A model generated the notes under the pieces. The model made no database searches, was not told the origin of the DNA, and worked only from the letters and a program-made list of their open reading frames with translations. A stretch of DNA of 64,000 nt from Scilla litardierei (lineage: Eukaryota > Streptophyta > Magnoliopsida > Asparagales > Asparagaceae): contig CM061132.1 in the NCBI GenBank assembly GCA_030789695.1, positions 151,908,597 to 151,972,596 of the forward strand, in the 5' to 3' direction. The position numbers and the translations under genes are program-made. Of this stretch, positions 30,901-41,990 are shown one piece after another (position 1 is the first letter of the stretch; the number at the start of each line of letters is the position of its first letter).

Positions 30901-32199
30901 TCAGGTGTGTTCTTTCCATGATTCCCTCTCCTTAACATTGAGGACAATGCTTATCTTAAGTTGGGGGGAGGGTATAAACTTTTAGTTTTTTTTATGATTT
31001 AATTTTTTTAGTAGTTCCCTTTTCAAAATTTTTTTTTCTTTTTATCAAAAAATGGGGTTGAGTCAAGATTTATCACCAATGCTTATTACACCTAGAAATG
31101 AACCTCATGTGATGAAAATTCTCGAAATCCATTCACCACTTTGCACATATGATTTATTTTCCTCCACCACTATTGTTACATATTTCATTCTCATTCAACA
31201 TGAATGCTATTACTCATGGTAAATCTCTCTTGATATATCTCTATGGTAGGATTGAATGATGACTTGATTAATCTTGAAACTATGAATTAGCAAGTCGTAT
31301 GCTTTCAATGGAACACACCATCACAAAATGACTGGAGCATTGCTTTTTATCTCATATTCATTGCTATTTGCATGCTTTGTGTGATCTTGGGTGGAAAGTC
31401 TACACTGTCTTTTGAAATGATTAGGATAACCCATTCTTGTGAAAGAATAAAGAAAAGGAGGCTATCTTGCTAAGTTATTTATGCATGCACAAAAGAAAGA
31501 ATGAAATAAGATGAATGAAGAAAAATGTATGGACGAATAAATGTGTCATTAAAGAAATAACTTGGTTGGCTCGATTAGTACAGTCCGAGGGGTCCTTCTT
31601 GGCCTAATGCCCTATTATCGTCTGATTTGGGAGCCATTGACTGGAACCTCATTCATTTGATGGAGCGATCCAAGTTATACATTTTTTCTGCAAATGTTGC
31701 TTGATGCGCGTTACGCAGAACCAATAAAATGAGAAAAGAAGATCAAGAAAAAGTGTGCATCATTAGCAAGGCAAGAGAACTTCCAAAGCTTAAAGAAAGC
31801 ACAAGATATGGTGTGATTTCCTATGAATGAAATTGACGTGTGTATGTCTTGATGCCAATCTATTTTTGCTTGCTTTGCATGATACATCTACGCTCCAAGT
31901 TGTAAACTTTGATTGAAAGGTGTGAGCCATTGATTTTGCATACCATTCGCTATGAAGTAATGTAAAGTGAAGTTAAGTTGATTTAATGACCATTTTAGAG
32001 ATACTTGCTTTTCATTGTAAACCCATGAGTACCATTATATAATGAGCATGAAATCTTGGCATTAGTGTGTGGACATTTTCTTTCGTCTTTGTAGTATGGT
32101 GATGAATGATTTGAGACCTGATAAGGTGATCTAGGTGTATACTTGATATCGTATCTCGCTAATTTTGCTAGAGACTAGCAAAACGCTAGTTGGGGGGTG
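30901..32199 (+). other. Athila 3' non-coding region and polypurine tracts
   Basis: About 1.3 kb with no usable frame where Athila elements normally carry an env-position ORF. A PPT-like AAGTTGGGGGGAGG occurs at about 30958 and the true tract TAGTTGGGGGGTG at 32187-32199, directly before the LTR. Confidence 0.7.
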
Positions 32200-33993
32200 T
32201 GATTCGGATTGAATATTGCGTATTTAACCCCCTAATTAGTCCTATGATGTGCCTATATAATACTTAATTGCTCTCTAATATGTGCGTATTTTGTACACCA
32301 TTATTTATTAGAGAAATCACATTATTTGTGCACAAAACACGAATTCTATTGAGTATTTCTGCACTTTTATATTTTTCTTAGCATCGTCTCGATCTCACGA
32401 TTCCAACGAATATTTATTTGTATTTTTCTGAGATCTGTGCTAATTACTATGAATTTTTGAATGCAGAATACCATTTAAATGAAGAAATACGGTCGAAAAT
32501 ACGCAAATACGCGCTGAAATACGATTTCGTATTCGACCAAAATGCGGGCCACGTGGCATTTTATAATCCGTCCGATCTTCATCCGACGGCCCGCAGCAAC
32601 GAGCAGATCGCAACCAAAATGCGGACGACGTGGCGTGTTGAGCGCCGTTGGATTCTCATCCAACGGCCGGGAACGAGGCGGGATCGAAAGCGAAGGTGGG
32701 GCGACGTGGTTGCATATCGCCCGCACGATGATAATCGAACGGCTACGAATCAAGCTGCAGGCGAATCGAAGAGCGCGATCGTGACCGTTGGATTACGATC
32801 CAACGGTAGAATCAATTCCGAATCGATATCAGATTAACGCAGCAACGAGCAGTCGAGATGCAAAGTGGAGTCGATCGAACGGTCAGCATCCACCCCGAAG
32901 CGACGAGGAAGCGGGTTTGGGCGCGCGGCGGCGAAGATCCGATAAGGATCGCCACGTGTCGCTCTGTGGGCGAATCCCGCATGATCCAACGGCTCCTATT
33001 TGCGCCACTCGGAGATGATGGGTGCGGGTGCGAAAAAATAGCGGATCTAGACCCGTTAAGCCCCAAACCCGCAATGCTATTATATAAGCGTATTCCTAGG
33101 GTTTTTGGGGGTATTCTGGCGTATTTTGGGACTTTTGGAGCGGCTACTGTACGTATTTCTCCAGGAGAAAATTCTGAAAATTTCCAGAGACTATTCTTCC
33201 TATTCTCAGAGAGTTTTGGGTTCTAAAGTGGAGATTTGGTGACAATTTCTTGAACTTATACCCCGTATTTGGTGTATTTCTTTGTATTTTGCTTCCTAAA
33301 CGATGTATTTTGCTATCAAATCTGATTTTTATTGCACCATGCGTGGCTAATCTCTTTGTGCTATGGTTGTGATATAGTTAGGAGTATGTAGTTGCTAAAT
33401 CTCATGTCTTTAGCCCTATTATCATGTCAAAATTGCTAGTTATGTTGATTTCTACAACGTATTTGATGGGTATTTGCTTATTGTCGATATTATTGATGTG
33501 CCCTATGGCTAGGCCCTGATAAGGCTAGCTAATTTGTGTTCTCTAATCTGAACTTATCGCTGTGATTATTGTTTAATGAGATCAACATTGCTAGTAATAC
33601 GTTTAAGGCTATTTTGACTAGTTTTCATCGATTTATCTTCCGACGCCTTCACACCTTGACCAGGTGAAGCGTTGTGTGATATTAAAAGACGTGAAATTTC
33701 AGCGACTATAAACTCCTAATGAACTCACAACCGTAGCATACTTGTCTCATTGAATACCAAACTTTCGTGATACCGTAATACTTTTAGGAACCACTTTCTT
33801 CGCTACAAATCCTTACGCTATTCTTCACCTTCACAAAGGTGGCTGTTTTCTTAACCGTATATTTTATTTGATTAGTTGAATTTGTGTTATCTCAGGTCGA
33901 CTTGTCCCGAGGATTCGACTCTGGACTCTCCAGGTACTACTTGCACGATCTCCTGCGCTTGGGAGTAAAGCTCACATTGTTTTGAGAGAGGCA
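32200..33993 (+). repeat. 3' LTR of the inner Athila element
   Basis: 1794 bp, colinear with 23724-25517 without indels; TATA box at 33081-33087. Followed by TGTGT (33994-33998). Confidence 0.95.
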
Positions 33994-34207
33994 TGTGTGC
34001 ATGATTATTTTCTATTGCAATTGGTTTATGTAATCCATGCCTATTATATGTCACCATGTTGTCTCATTATTTCATTTGGTATAATGAGTTATTACAATTG
34101 TGTATCTCATCTTACAATTGGTGCATATAAGTAGGGGGAGCTCATTAGCATTGTGCTTTATTTCTTTATGTCTTACATAATGTGTGTCATTATCAAAAAA
34201 GGGAGAT

Positions 34208-36019
34208 TGTTGAGTATTGGTGTTTCATACCAATGTTATTTTGATGATTACTACAACATTAGGTTGTTGCTAATGACTCTCTTGTTTTAGTCTCATAGTT
34301 ACATTTCAAGAATATCATTTTTGAAGACTAAACACTTGGTGCAAGGATGGACATCAAGTGGAGAAGGGCCAAAGCTTGGACTCAAGGGGTGCCAAAGCTT
34401 GGAGATGATGGCGAGCATCAAGGCATCATGATTGAAGACATAGACTCTAAGGAAAGCAATGTAATCCAAGTAATATTTCCTTTATTGCTTTCTCTCTCAT
34501 TTTAGTCTAGGATAATGTAATGCCTTGATAGATGGTCTACTCATTCATACATATGCATTTTAACCATCTTAGTGAGCCTTAGGATTATCATAGAATCCAA
34601 CCCAATCGGCTCATCATGACCAAAGACTCGAGTGGAGTCTCTGGTTCTCCTACAGTCGTCTGCTGAAGGACTCACAGTCGACTGGGTGATACCAGTCGCC
34701 TGTCGAGCCTTCTACAGTCGACTGTGATGCATGGCTCAAGTCAACATTTCTATTGATCTACTTGAGCTTTTTGCATCAGTCGACTGATGCTCAGTTTACA
34801 GTCGCCTGTATATTTACAGTCGCCTGTGTATTGGCCAACAGTCGTCTGAGTAACGTAAGTGCAATTTCTGCTTCTCTCTGTTTTTCTCCATCTTCTGCAG
34901 CAGCCGACTGGTGAAGGTTTTACAGTCGCCTGTCTATTTAACAGTCGAATGTATACTTGTCATCAGTCGCCTGTATGCTTTCTGGAGAAAGAGTGCAGCT
35001 CTATGTTTTATTCCATCCCCTGCAGCAGTCGCCTGCTGAAGGTTTTACAGGCGCCTGTCCTGTTTACAGTCGACTGTATTGACTTCTTCAGTCGACTGTC
35101 AAGGCTCAGATTATAGCCGTTGGATCTTTTCTAGCCGTTGGACAGTCGACTATCATTTGTTCATCAGTCGACTGTTAGTGACGTTTCTGCCCAGAAACTA
35201 GCCATTGCAGCTTTTTGTTTTTGGCTGTTTCCTTGGGGTTTGAGAGTTGATATAGGGGTACTATATATATGAGAAGGCTGAGTTCATTGTAACTTCTTGA
35301 TGCTATTGAAAATCCTTAGAGATTAATTAAGCCACTCTCAAACTCTTCTATTTCCCTCTTTGAGCTCCCATTCCTCTTCATGCATTGAAGTCCAGCTCAA
35401 GAGAAATCATCCAAGTGCTTTCAAGCAAATCTCAACACTTGGAGATCCTCTTCCATGCCTTGCATTCATCTATGAGTAAGCATCTCAAGGCATAGGTAAG
35501 AGTATTTGTTTTACTTGGTGTTTTCTTGTAACACTAATTCTCTTTGTGGGAATTAGTCTTTCTCTCTTTGTGGGATTAGGATATTCTCTTAGTGGGAATA
35601 ACTCTCTTTGTGGGAGTAACTCTCTTAGTGGGAGTTTGGTGTCCTAGTGTAGGACTAACCCTAATTCTCTGAGTGGGAGTTAGTAATTCTCTAGGTGCGA
35701 GTTTGACCCTTGTGTAGGGCTGGTTGGGTCCTTGTGTAGGGCAACATCCTCTTGGTGAGGTATCTCTTTGTGAGATTTGTATTCACTTCTCTTTGTGGGA
35801 ATATAGTGCATATTGGTGTGGCTGGACGTACCCAAGTTTTGGGGAACCCGGGTAATATATTGTGTTTGCGTTTGGATTGATTGTGTCCATTAATTCCTCT
35901 TGCATTTATTATTCCTCATTTACAATTTAAATTTTAATTGGACAATTTATTGTCATTACACTATTCACCCCCCTCTAGTGTGTTGTTGTTAGTATTGCAA
36001 GGGTAATGCGATCCTTACA
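34208..36019 (+). repeat. 3' LTR of the Sirevirus-like element
   Basis: TGTTGAGTATTGG...CCTTACA. It repeats the CAGTCGACTG array (about 34650-35175), the TATA box (35260-35270) and the TCTCTTTGTGGGA units (about 35535-35800). Followed by CTGCC. Confidence 0.92.
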
Positions 36020-36024
36020 CTGCC

Positions 36025-36974
36025 CTCCCCCGCCTTCTTCTTCTTCCTCTCTTCGGGCCCCTTAGGCTCAGAGGAGGGGGAGGAGGGGGCGCTTCCGTTT
36101 TCTCCCGCGGTTCCCTACTGGTGTCCGGGAGTCTTGACCGAGTCCCCCCGCGACCCCCTTGGTGTGGGCGGGATCGGGGTTGTCACCGGTCAGATTCCCC
36201 GCCACGAGGGAATCAACGACGACTTCGGGTGGAGGAGAGGGTAGGACCATCGGCTCCATCATCCCCACCATGACGTCGACCACGCAGATCTCCTCTTCCA
36301 CCGTCCGTCGAGGTGCATGGCCAGAAGGGTTCTCACACCCGCTGTGGCCCCCCGGCGAATGAGCTCACGGACGTCGCGGCTGAATTCTCGACCCTCCATC
36401 CCTGCAGAAGGAGAGAAGATTAGGGTAAGCCTCGGAGAAGAGCAAGAAGAAGAAAGTGCCTACAGGGGTACCAAAGGTCATTTTTAAGGAGAAGGTCGTC
36501 CAACAAAGGACAGACAGACCTCTCCACCGGCGACAGCAACGACAAACATCTGACCGCAGCTTGGTCGGCCTCGGAAAGGGACAATGTCAAGGCATATTGA
36601 CACAAGCTCTCCCAACCGGTAATGATCACGACGTCTTCTGAAAAAGTGACAAAGACATAATCCCTACTCCACTCGCCAACCCAGCAGGGCAGGCCCAGCA
36701 GACACTCCCTCCCTGCCCGGGCGCGGAGGTGCTGCCACGTGGTCATGGGGGCGGACGACGATGACATGAGAATCACCGAAGGAACATCGAACTCCACCGT
36801 CGTGTGGGCATCATCTCGGCAGGCCGAATCTTCAAACATTAACCCCTTCCCTTTGTTAGGAGCCAGACGAAGAGCCAGGGGGTTACCGGGCCCTGTAGCT
36901 GGAGGATTGCCAGACCCTGGAACCTGGGGAACTTCGGACCCAAGAGCGAAACCTCCTATCCTAAGTGCATCCAT
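36025..36974 (-). pseudogene. Tat antisense ORF, 5' part
   Basis: Upstream half of the antisense gene, read on the minus strand from ATG 36974 (MDALRIGGFALGSEVP). Exon 1 contains FVTFSEDVVIITGWESLCQY, ALTLSLSEADQAAVRCL and LLLKNDLWYP. A GT-AG intron of 62 nt (36402-36463) follows. Reading through it hits a stop at 36420; splicing opens REFSRDVRELIRRGATAGV before a later frameshift. The next part is acidic and Pro/Gly-rich and ends in a basic NLS-like RGRKRKRP. The frame meets the copia insertion at 36020 and resumes at 19279. No known enzyme domain is seen. Presumably a Tat accessory protein; function unknown. Confidence 0.6.
36402..36463 (-). other. predicted intron in the Tat antisense ORF
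   Basis: Minus-strand GTAGGCACTTTC...CTCTCCTTCTGCAG, 62 nt, pyrimidine-rich before the acceptor. Removal bypasses the stop at 36420. Confidence 0.5.
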
Positions 36975-37242
36975 GAGACGAATCGAGTGAGACAGAAGAA
37001 GGAAAAGGAGGTTACCTTGAAGAAGACCAGAAGAAGAAAGACGAAGGGGAATTCGCTAGCACTCGTAGGAACATGATCAGATCGGAAAGTGCGAAGATCA
37101 AATCTGGAAGGGCGGAGACTTTATATGAGAAACAATCTCAGAATCTGGCCCGTTCAAAGGAGGACGCGTGGCCACATCTAGCGACCGGTGGTACTTCGAA
37201 TTCCGCTCTCAAGGGCGGGAGAAGTCCAACCGGGCAGCGTCA
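36975..37242. other. Tat element 3' non-coding segment
   Basis: Leader of the antisense ORF and the region before the 3' LTR. AAGGGCGGGAGAAG (near 37211) is a possible polypurine tract but is about 20 bp from the LTR start I chose. Confidence 0.45.
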
Positions 37243-38065
37243 TGATGACTTTCATTTAATGATACTACCTCAACTGCAAGCCAGCGGCCCTTGAGAAGAG
37301 CAGACCAAGCGACGAGGCCCCCATGAAGACTTGGAGTCGGGTCAGCCTCGGATCGAAGTGGGCGCTTCCACCAGCCCGCATCAGCAGGAGCTAACCGCTC
37401 CCCTTAAAGCGTGCCCCCTTAATCACCATTAAGGGGCCCTATTATGCCCACCTTCATGACCATGATGGCGCCATCAAAGAGGCGGGTCATGGGGGCGGAA
37501 CTGGGGGACGTTGAGGAGGCGTGGAGGTGGAGGACTCCTATAAAGGGAGACGAGGTACAACGTACAAGGGGATCACTTCCTGGATACCGAGAACACTGAG
37601 GTATTCTACTCACACCACCTTGTCTTCCACCTTACATTTCCTCTCCACAGCTTGGCCCGAGGACTCACGTATCGGCCTCCCCGTGAGCATACCGATCCTA
37701 CTGAGCATCCTTCAGATCTGTTCCGACTTAGGCATCGGAGGGGACTTGGTCGAAACCAAGGTCCGACCCCCTGACAAGCTTTCTCGTCTATTCTTGTCGA
37801 GAGGATTTAGTGACGCCGAGGCTTCCCCTCAGCGTCTTTCCAGCCGAAGCCGAGCGTTCTCAATCAAGAGCCCGCTCGCCCCCACCACAAGGAGGTCGTC
37901 GCTTTGCCGAGGCTACCCTTCGGCAAGTCGACGTGAGGATCCACGCGTTCCTCACCGAGCAAGCGTGCCTTTAACCGATCCCGGAGGTCCCACGTATCTC
38001 TCTTGACCACGTTGACCTCCAGCACACTGGTCAACAATTCAACGGTGAGAAAACACCCCGAAACA
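37243..38065 (+). repeat. 3' LTR of the Tat element
   Basis: Matches 14443-15290 from CCAGCGGCCCT onward and ends CCCGAAACA at 38065. The left end is uncertain (37243 or 37260). It has a perfect 9-bp hairpin CCCCTTAAT-cacc-ATTAAGGGG (37415-37436) and the TATA box CTATAAAGG (37538-37546). Confidence 0.75.
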
Positions 38066-38070
38066 AGAGA

Positions 38071-38441
38071 GAAAGTACACAAAAGATTTAGGTCGCCTTA
38101 ACGACCAAGGGAACACTTCTCTTAATTTCAATTAGGAGACACAAAAGACACTCAACTACTCCTAAGAAATCCTCACAATTGGCTCTCTCAAAGATGGCTC
38201 TCAATGATCGCATGGAACTTTCAATAGGACCTCATACAAGTTTTCACAATGCTTAATAAAAGCTCAATTGGATTCCTAATTTTTCGATGCAAATAACCAT
38301 ACATTTGATATCCTTTTATAGGACTCAAAGGGGAGGGGGTTGGGGCACCAATCACCACCAACTTGGTTAAAAAACAAAAAAAACAACCCACTTGGGGCTG
38401 CTGAAAATTGTCAGCAGCCTCTAATTGAGCCAACAACCACA
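38071..38441 (-). repeat. outer copia left LTR, second part
   Basis: Continues the LTR begun at 14380 and ends CAACAACCACA. Minus-strand TATA box CTATAAAAGG at 38312-38321. Upstream of it on that strand is the 9-bp hairpin GGCTGCTGA/TCAGCAGCC (38396-38419). A polypurine tract (minus strand AAAGTGGAGATT) adjoins the end. Confidence 0.85.
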
Positions 38442-38940
38442 AATCTCCACTTTGGTGAGATATATGGTCTATGTCATACAATCGACCTTCAACGCTCCTC
38501 CTCGGTGAGAATCATCTCGTGTTCCTGTCATCTTGCCTCGAAAGGCTCATATGGCTCTGCAGAGCCTCATTTCCCCGGAAGGGCCACCAAAATCATCTCA
38601 ATCGTCAACATTTAAGTCAGATCCGTACTCAAACTTGACTCCAATATCGATCTTCATAAGCTCGTCCGTCGAACAATCACTAGTGCCAAGTAGCTCCACC
38701 CAATCTTTGGCTTCATCGGTCTTCGTTGAAATCATCTCATCACACCAATCTTTCCTTCGTCCACATAGGTTTCCATTGTGCTCTACCTCACCGAATAAGG
38801 TCAGAGACTCATCACATCTGACAAAGAAAGCAAACGAGACCCTTCTTACAGGTTGTCATCTCTCATAACTTGTCTTCAAACTTTGATAGAATCCATCCGA
38901 TGTACAAGTTGTGGAGACAAGGTATCTCACCATACTGAAT
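38442..38940 (-). other. outer copia 3' non-coding region
   Basis: Lies between the protease remnant and the 3' LTR on the minus strand. No integrase or RT remnant recognised. Confidence 0.5.
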
Positions 38941-40315
38941 TTAACCATCACATCTATAAGCACCACCTCTACGGAGGTCATCCAATGGCATCGTCTTTGA
39001 TGCGTGCAAGCTTGAGTCGGTAGCTCGCTCATCTGGAACTCTCGTTGTCTTCATCATCACTATACCATCCAAGTAATAGAGGTTGCATTCACTCTTCCCC
39101 TTCATCAGGATCATTGCTCCTCGTGTCACCTTCAAACCTCCATCCTCTATGGTCACCTTGCAACCCTTGGCTTCAATTGTACCAAGTAATATCAAGTTGT
39201 ACTTCAGGTCGGGCACATAATGAACATTGCATATGTCCAGTGTGACACCATCACTCATCTTTATGCGGACCGTGCCAATGCCCGTCGTCGTGCATACTCC
39301 ATCGTCTCTAAGAAGGACTTTACTCTTACTACCTTCATGGAAAGTAGTAAAGTACTCTTTGTGGGGTGTCATATGGAACGAGCAACCCGAGTCGAGCACC
39401 CACCCCCCTCATCACCACTTCCGTCGCACCAACTAGGATCCACTCATCCACCTCCTTGATTTTGACGATGTTGGCTATAACATCCTTCTTCTTATTGGCC
39501 TTTGGGCACTCCCTCGCCTAATGTCCTCTTTCCTTGCAAAAGGCACATTGATTCCTCTCGATATCTGTGCACGGAGCTCTACTATTGTCCATCATCTCGG
39601 ATCTATGGTTCCCTTCGTGGCCTCCACCCCTTTCATTGCTTCGACCTCTTGCCACGGTAAGCGCATCGGACTAGTGGCCCCTCATCTTCTCATCATCCTT
39701 CTTTCTAAATTCATTACTTGTGAGAGCGTTAGAAACTTCAATGAAGGTGATAGATTCTTTACCGTAGGTTAAGATTGAAACGATGTTCTCGTAGTCTTTA
39801 TGCAGGGAGTTGAGGAGAATCATCGCCTTGTCCTCATCTTCCACCTTGACGTTGATATTCCTCAGATCTGTGAGGAGTTTGTTGTAGTAGTCGAGGTGTG
39901 CTTCAACTGAAACTCCTTCATCCATCTTGAGGCTAAAGAGCTTCTTCTTTAGGTGTAGGCGATTCTGAATGTTCTTCTTCATGTATTTCTCACCAAGCGC
40001 ATCACATAACACTTTCGCATTCGTCTCCACCATGAAAGGGTACTTCTTCTCCTTTGTCAAGTAGAGCCGGATCGTGCCGCAAGTGGTCCGGTTCATCATC
40101 TTCCACTCCACATCCGATGTTGTAGTCGGCTTCTCATCTAGTATCTGATCTTGACCAAGTTGGTTCGAGATGTCAAGTACTTCGCATCTCCACATGCCGA
40201 AGTTGATACGCCCATCGAACTTCTCAATTTCGAACTTCATACTGGATACGATAGTTCGCATTGTTGAAGATTGCACCATTTGAGTAGAAGGATTGTCGTC
40301 GCCATCTTTGCTCAT
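38941..40315 (-). pseudogene. gag: outer copia gag-protease, broken
   Basis: Minus-strand frame from ATG 40315. The gag domain spans 40315-39671 (KFEIEKFDGRINFGMWR, LGEKYMKKNIQNRLHLKKKL, EDEDKAMILLNSLHKDYENI) and stops just after EKMRGH. Downstream, a knuckle CAFCKERGH with a stop before ARECP lies near 39525. After a frame change comes an aspartic protease, MLDSGCSFHMTPHKEYF (39399), through GIGTVRIKMSDG and VHYVPDLKYNLILLG to a C-terminal end at 38941. The arrangement fits Tork-type copia. At least two stops and one frameshift; RT and integrase are missing. Confidence 0.82.
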
Positions 40316-40343
40316 CTTCTTTGTTTAGATCTTCGTCGCCAAA

Positions 40344-40356
40344 GCTTTAATACCAA
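40344..40356 (-). other. primer binding site of the outer copia element
   Basis: Minus strand TTGGTATTAAAGC, a variant of the initiator-Met site, one base from the LTR boundary at 40358. Confidence 0.65.
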
Positions 40357-40660
40357 TTGTTGTGCACCAAGCGGAAGCAATCAAATCGCCGAAGTATCTA
40401 GCACGAAGAACAAATAGAGAGAAAACAAACAAAAGATTTAGGTCGCCTTAACGACCAAGGGAACACTTCTCTTAATTTCAATTAGGAGATACAAAAGACA
40501 CTCAACTACTCCTAAGAAATCCTCACAATTGGCTCTCTTAAAGATGGCTCTCAATGATCCTATGGAACTTCCAATAGGCCTCATAAAAGTTTTCACAATG
40601 CTTCAATAGAAGCTCAATTGGATTCCTAATTTTTCAATGCAAATAACCATACATTTGATA

Positions 40661-41278
40661 TCTATATTACAAAAGAGGGAGGTTTTTGAATCTTTGTCCC
40701 ATGTGGCAATGTCACATCGCCCCATGGGACAACCTTCTTAAACCCAAAACCCAAAAAACACAAAACTCTACCCAACCCCCTAAAAACACACCCAAACCCA
40801 AACACCCAAAATCAAACCCCCAAGCAAAAGAACCAAAAACCCCAAGACACTACACACACTTAAACCCACCATTCTCATTTTCACCCGTTTTTGCACTCAT
40901 CGAAACACCTGCCCAAAAAAGTGAAACCCAAAAAAACATAGGGATGTGCATTCAAAGAGGCGGGCCGAGTTTTTCTGGCGTCCGTTTCAATTAACCCCTC
41001 AAGCAGAGGTCCGAAGGCGCCCAGGACAAAGGCGCCTGGTTCGTAGGCTCCCGCGCCGTAGGCGTCCGCTAAATTTTTATACTCTAATTTGTTGTTCTGC
41101 ACCGAAGGCGTCGGCACCGAATTTATTGTTCATCGCCGAAGGCAGCCGTGCCTCTAAATTTTTTTATGCTAATTTGTTGTTCTTTTAAATTTTGGCTGTA
41201 GAAATATTTTTTTGGGGACAAAGATTTTGCCGGGAGAAATCTTGAATGCACCGTGCCCGCGAGTACGAGTTATGACTA
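40661..41278 (+). mobile_element. Helitron unit 1 (non-autonomous)
   Basis: Starts TCTATATTAC after an A. Its 3' end has a degenerated hairpin (CCGTGCCCGCGAGTACGAG) followed by TTATGACTA, which abuts unit 2. Internally homologous to unit 2, including the GCCGAAGGCG repeats. No Rep/helicase frame. Confidence 0.7.
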
Positions 41279-41853
41279 TCTATATTATAATTGATGGCAG
41301 ATTTTGAATTTGTCATATGTGGCAGTGTCATGTCAAGTTTTGTAAGGAAATTTTTGGGTTGAAGAGAGATTTGTTGGGAGAATACAAAAGCTTTTCTTTT
41401 TTTGAATTTGGCACCATTAGCACTTAATACTCTTCATTCAAAATGACCCAAAAAATGAGATCCAAAAAATGAAACCCAAAAAAACGCACACAAAAATGAA
41501 ACCCAATGCAAAAGAGAACTTTATTTCGGCTAACCCAAAAAAATTGAAACCCAAAAAAATACAGGGAATGTGCATTCAAAGAGGGGGCTGAGTTTTTTTG
41601 GGCATCAAGCAGAGGTCTAACCAACCCATTCGCGCCGAAGGCGCCCACTAAATTTTTATATGCTAATTTGTTGTTCTGCGCCGAAGGAGCACCGAATTTA
41701 TTGTTTCTCGCCGAAGGCGGTCGTGCCTCTAAATTTTTTACGCTAATTTGTTGTTCTTTTAAATTTTGGCTGTAGAAATATTTTTTGGGGGACAAATATT
41801 TTGCGGAAAAAAATCTTAAATGAACCGTGCCCGCGGGCACGGGTTATGAATAG
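41279..41853 (+). mobile_element. Helitron unit 2 (non-autonomous)
   Basis: Starts TCTATATTATAATTG. Its 3' end has the perfect palindrome CCGTGCCCGCGGGCACGG (41825-41842), then GTTATGAATAG, eleven bases to the end. The canonical end CTRR is ATAG here. The next base is T and the pair together sits between A and T of the host LTR (GATA/TCCTTTT in the left LTR) with no target duplication, as expected for Helitrons. Confidence 0.8.
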
Positions 41854-41990
41854 TCCTTTTATAGGACTCAAAGGGGAGGGGGTTGGTGCACAAACCACCC
41901 CCAACTTGATCAAAAAACAAAAAAAAACATCTCACAGGGGGCTACTAGAAATTTCTAGCAGCCTCTAATTGAGCCAACAACCGCATGTAT

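Larger units (their letters stand above)
23724..33993 (+). mobile_element. Athila-type Ty3/gypsy element, nearly intact (level 4)
   Basis: 10,270 bp flanked by TGTGT (23719-23723 and 33994-33998). LTRs are 1794 bp each. By hand count they differ at about 23 positions (about 1.3%) with no indel; at the often-used plant rate of 1.3e-8 per site per year that is about half a million years (inference). tRNA-Asp primer site, one long gag-pol frame with three nonsense codons, about 1.3 kb of 3' non-coding DNA and a polypurine tract TTGGGGGGTG before the 3' LTR. The env-position ORF of Athila is absent. Confidence 0.95.
19285..36019 (+). mobile_element. Sirevirus-like Ty1/copia element, gag only (level 3)
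   Basis: Target duplication CTGCC (19280-19284 and 36020-36024). LTRs are 19285-21098 (1814 bp) and 34208-36019 (1812 bp), TGTTGAG...CCTTACA. The initiator-Met primer site is at 21101-21112 and the polypurine tract AAAAAAGGGAGA at 34195-34206. The internal region, once the Athila insertion is removed, is about 2.8 kb and encodes gag relics but no pol. The first 330 bp of the LTRs differ at about 16 positions by hand count, older than the Athila inside it. Confidence 0.92.
14443..38065 (+). mobile_element. Tat-lineage Ty3/gypsy element, gag plus antisense ORF, no pol (level 2)
   Basis: Flanked by AGAGA (14438-14442 and 38066-38070). LTRs are 14443-15290 and about 37243-38065. After the level-3 insertion is removed, the internal region is only about 5.2 kb: gag, a 48-bp tandem array and an antisense spliced ORF. 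I see no protease, RT, RNase H or integrase. This is a non-autonomous Tat-type element. Confidence 0.82.
14380..41985 (-). mobile_element. outer minus-strand Ty1/copia element without RT (level 1 of nest)
   Basis: Target duplication TGTAT at 14375-14379 and 41986-41990. LTR ends are TGTTGTGC and CAACAACC(A/G)CA. The left (3') LTR is 14380-14442 plus 38071-38441, split by the Tat insertion. The right (5') LTR is 40358-41985 and contains the Helitron pair. The internal region 38442-40357 encodes only gag and protease remnants on the minus strand. Roughly 10% of bases differ in the first 50 bp of the two LTRs, making this the oldest level of the nest. Confidence 0.85.
40358..41985 (-). repeat. 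outer copia right LTR, containing the Helitron pair
   Basis: Starts TGTTGTGCACC and ends CAACAACCGCA. The Helitron pair occupies 40661-41853. The LTR hairpin at 41940-41963 has arms GGCTACTAGAA and TTCTAGCAGCC. The TATA box (minus CTATAAAAGG) is at 41855-41864, so the Helitron lies directly between TATA and the expected start site of this LTR. Confidence 0.85.
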
